In this document: positions 12,830 through 13,798 of the stretch, piece by piece
Layout of the letters: every line of letters starts with the position of its first letter
Numbering within the stretch: the first letter of the stretch is position 1
Assembly (NCBI GenBank): GCA_030636885.1
Contig: DAOVVY010000007.1
Span: 1 to 13,798 of the forward strand
Source: Candidatus Nanohaloarchaea archaeon
Lineage (GTDB): Archaea > EX4484-52 > GLR71
Direction of reading: 5' to 3'
Length of the DNA stretch: 13,798 nucleotides
Translations under genes and position numbers: made by a program
Notes under the pieces: model-generated
Told to the model about the DNA's origin: nothing
Database searches by the model: none
Seen by the model: only the letters and a program-made list of their open reading frames with translations

Positions 12830-12836
12830 TTTTTTT
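12830..12836 (+). terminator. T7 terminator of the tRNA
   Basis: Seven T residues start three bases after the discriminator base, enough for archaeal RNA polymerase to stop. Confidence 0.6.
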
Positions 12837-12840
12837 AATT

Positions 12841-13344
12841 CTATGGCATTATCCATTTGATAAATGTTGCAATTTTTAGCATACCTTTTGAAAGGAAAAG
12901 AAGTATTTTTGTCTTTAAACTTGCCTTTTCTGTTGTGCTGTATTCTATTTTGTCGCTGTTTATTGCATCCAGAAGCACTTGTGCCGGGTCGTTTGATGAT
13001 TCAATGGCTGTCAGGTCTTCAAGCACTGTTTCGTTCAGTTCCAGTTTCATTGTGGCATCTGGATCTGAACCTTTCTTTATGTCTTCAAGGCTTCCGTTAC
13101 TGGTTGTGATGGTGAATACCTGATCTGTCTCTTTAAGTGTTATCTCTAAAACCTCGTTGCCGAATGTGTTCTTTAGGGTTTCCATCGCTTTGTCATCTGG
13201 GTTTTCTGAGTTTACATAATACTTTATTTGTTCTACTGTTTCGTTGCTTATCTCTATATTTTCGAACTGGCTATAATCGATAGCGGAGACCATCGACGAT
13301 AGAAAAATCAATAAAAATGCCATTACTGCTATCGTTTTTTTCAT
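12841..13344 (-). CDS. Exported protein with SCP2-like domain (167 aa)
   Basis: Residues 1-21 form a signal peptide (lysines, then AVMAFLLIFLSSMVSA), so the protein is exported or surface-bound. The middle part (about 70-140; FTITTSNGSLEDIKKGSDPD, TMKLELNETVLEDLTAI, then DKIEYST) follows the strand/helix wording of SCP2 sterol-carrier-like domains, where a PDxTxxL strand leads into a helix and a K(I)xYxG-like strand. SCP2 domains bind lipids in a hydrophobic pocket. I infer the assignment from pattern only, and it is moderate. Residues 144-167 (KTKILLFLSKGMLKIATFIK, then WIMP) form a basic, hydrophobic helix that could touch the membrane. TTTATATATT is placed 26 bases ahead of the ATG, so the message is probably leaderless. 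Its stop lies just beyond the tRNA terminator. Confidence 0.75.
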   Translation of the reverse strand: MKKTIAVMAFLLIFLSSMVSAIDYSQFENIEISNETVEQIKYYVNSENPDDKAMETLKNTFGNEVLEITLKETDQVFTITTSNGSLEDIKKGSDPDATMKLELNETVLEDLTAIESSNDPAQVLLDAINSDKIEYSTTEKASLKTKILLFLSKGMLKIATFIKWIMP

Positions 13345-13365
13345 GAAGTTATATTGGATTTACTT

Positions 13366-13376
13366 GTTTATATATT
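13366..13376 (-). promoter_or_regulatory. TATA box for the exported protein gene
   Basis: AATATATAAAC on the minus strand is centred about 26 bases from ATG 13344. Because the core is nearly palindromic it could also fire rightward; 26 bases to the right lies the first copy of the repeat motif at 13395. Confidence 0.55.
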
Positions 13377-13394
13377 TTTGTATTTTTTGTGTTT

Positions 13395-13610
13395 ATGGTG
13401 CCTAATCTGTGTGTTTTGGGTATTAATTGTTTGATGGTGCCTAACTCTTTATTTTTTTCATTTTTATGTGGTGTGCATGTCTTTTCTTTCTCTTTTTTGT
13501 TTTTAAGGTGTGTGTCGGAGGATATGGTGCCTAATTGTTTGTTTTTGTGTTAAATGTTGGTATGGTGACTAACTGTATTTTTCTGTATGTTTTTTGTGAA
13601 TAGTGCCTAA
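13395..13610 (+). repeat. Five spaced copies of an 11-base motif, period about 38
   Basis: ATGGTGCCTAA occurs at 13395, 13434 and 13524, with one-base variants at 13562 (ATGGTGACTAA) and 13600 (ATAGTGCCTAA). Start-to-start distances are 39, 90, 38 and 38. The base after each copy is T or C and the spacers are T-rich with scattered TGTG. The 300-base stretch between the exported protein gene and the last gene holds no other recognisable gene. The first three copies lie in one short frame (13395-13553, 52 codons) in which each copy reads MVPN, but the last two are out of that frame and the residues between are a hydrophobic, T-driven string, so I do not call it a gene. Possible roles include protein-binding iterons or a decayed tandem duplication; none is shown. 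Confidence 0.75.
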
Positions 13611-13671
13611 TTGATGTTTTTTTCATGGTTTTTTCCGTTATCTTTATTATCAACCTTTGACTATTATTAGT

Positions 13672-13798
13672 ATGGTCTTTGTATGGCTTGTAAATAAGAT
13701 TGCCGGTATATTTAAGAAATATGGAACTGATATCTCAAATTCTGATGTTGATGAAGATTTTGATAAGGTTCTCCAGGTAATCCAGGAAGGTTTTGGAC
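13672..13798 (+). CDS. Unidentified protein, N-terminal fragment (3' end outside window)
   Basis: The frame opens at ATG 13672 and runs to the window edge, 42 residues: VFVWLVNKIAGIFKKYGTDI, then a Ser/Asp/Glu-rich stretch (SNSDVDEDFD) and KVLQVIQEGFG. The first 15 residues are amphipathic rather than a clear signal peptide. TTTATTAT (about 13642-13649) lies 26 bases upstream and may be its promoter, giving a leaderless message. Too little is visible to name a function. Confidence 0.5.
   Translation, partial: MVFVWLVNKIAGIFKKYGTDISNSDVDEDFDKVLQVIQEGFG

Noticed and set aside
13395..13553. Genuine 52-residue protein gene containing the repeats
   Set aside because: Composition is driven by T-runs, two further copies fall out of frame, and there is no ribosome binding site. 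It is kept only as an observation.
13381..13620. CRISPR array
   Set aside because: The repeated unit is only 11-12 bases, copies vary, one interval is 90 bases, the spacers are low-complexity T-rich sequence, and no cas gene is in the window.

Overview
The window is housekeeping DNA from an archaeon. Archaeal markers include an FtsZ1-type cell division protein, a ValRS of archaeal type, the cluster secE-spt5-rpl11-rpl1-rpl10(P0)-rpl12 with P0 and L12 ending in the same GLGSLFG tail, an archaeal-type RNase HII, TATA boxes about 26 bases ahead of several starts, T-run ends, and an initiator tRNA with an A1:U72 pair and no encoded CCA. The AT-rich sequence, compact genes, several orphan small proteins and a LeuRS of bacterial type suggest a DPANN-like lineage (Woesearchaeota/Pacearchaeota-like). 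That placement is inference; the sequence does not prove it.

Layout. 1-2607: leuS, cut by the left edge. 2613-3033: two short minus-strand genes, a helical orphan and a 41-residue desulforedoxin-like protein that is easy to miss. 3150-3815: long-type FKBP prolyl isomerase. 3925-5025: ftsZ1, followed by two long T-runs. 5191-5766: an AT-rich orphan gene. 5843-8239: valS. 8336-11697: the secE-spt5-ribosomal stalk operon. 11772-12023: small zinc-ribbon protein. 12020-12667 (minus): rnhB with a C-terminal PCNA-box-like tail. 12753-12827: initiator tRNA-Met. 12841-13344 (minus): exported SCP2-like protein. 13381-13671: non-genic T-rich region with five copies of an 11-base motif, mostly 38-39 bases apart. 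13672-13798: start of an unidentified gene cut by the right edge.

The theme is translation and its interfaces: two class I aminoacyl-tRNA synthetases, the initiator tRNA, the L11/L1/P0/L12 stalk region that recruits translation factors, the SecE channel subunit, the transcription elongation factor Spt5 and a folding catalyst. FtsZ1 and RNase HII add division and replication/repair. In many Euryarchaeota ftsZ lies directly beside secE-spt5-rpl11; here valS and an orphan gene stand between them.

I see no defence system, transposon, integrase or CRISPR array. The points most worth following are the mosaic LeuRS, the roughly 87-residue tail on L11, the repeat region at 13395-13610, the miniature desulforedoxin gene, and the exported SCP2-like protein.
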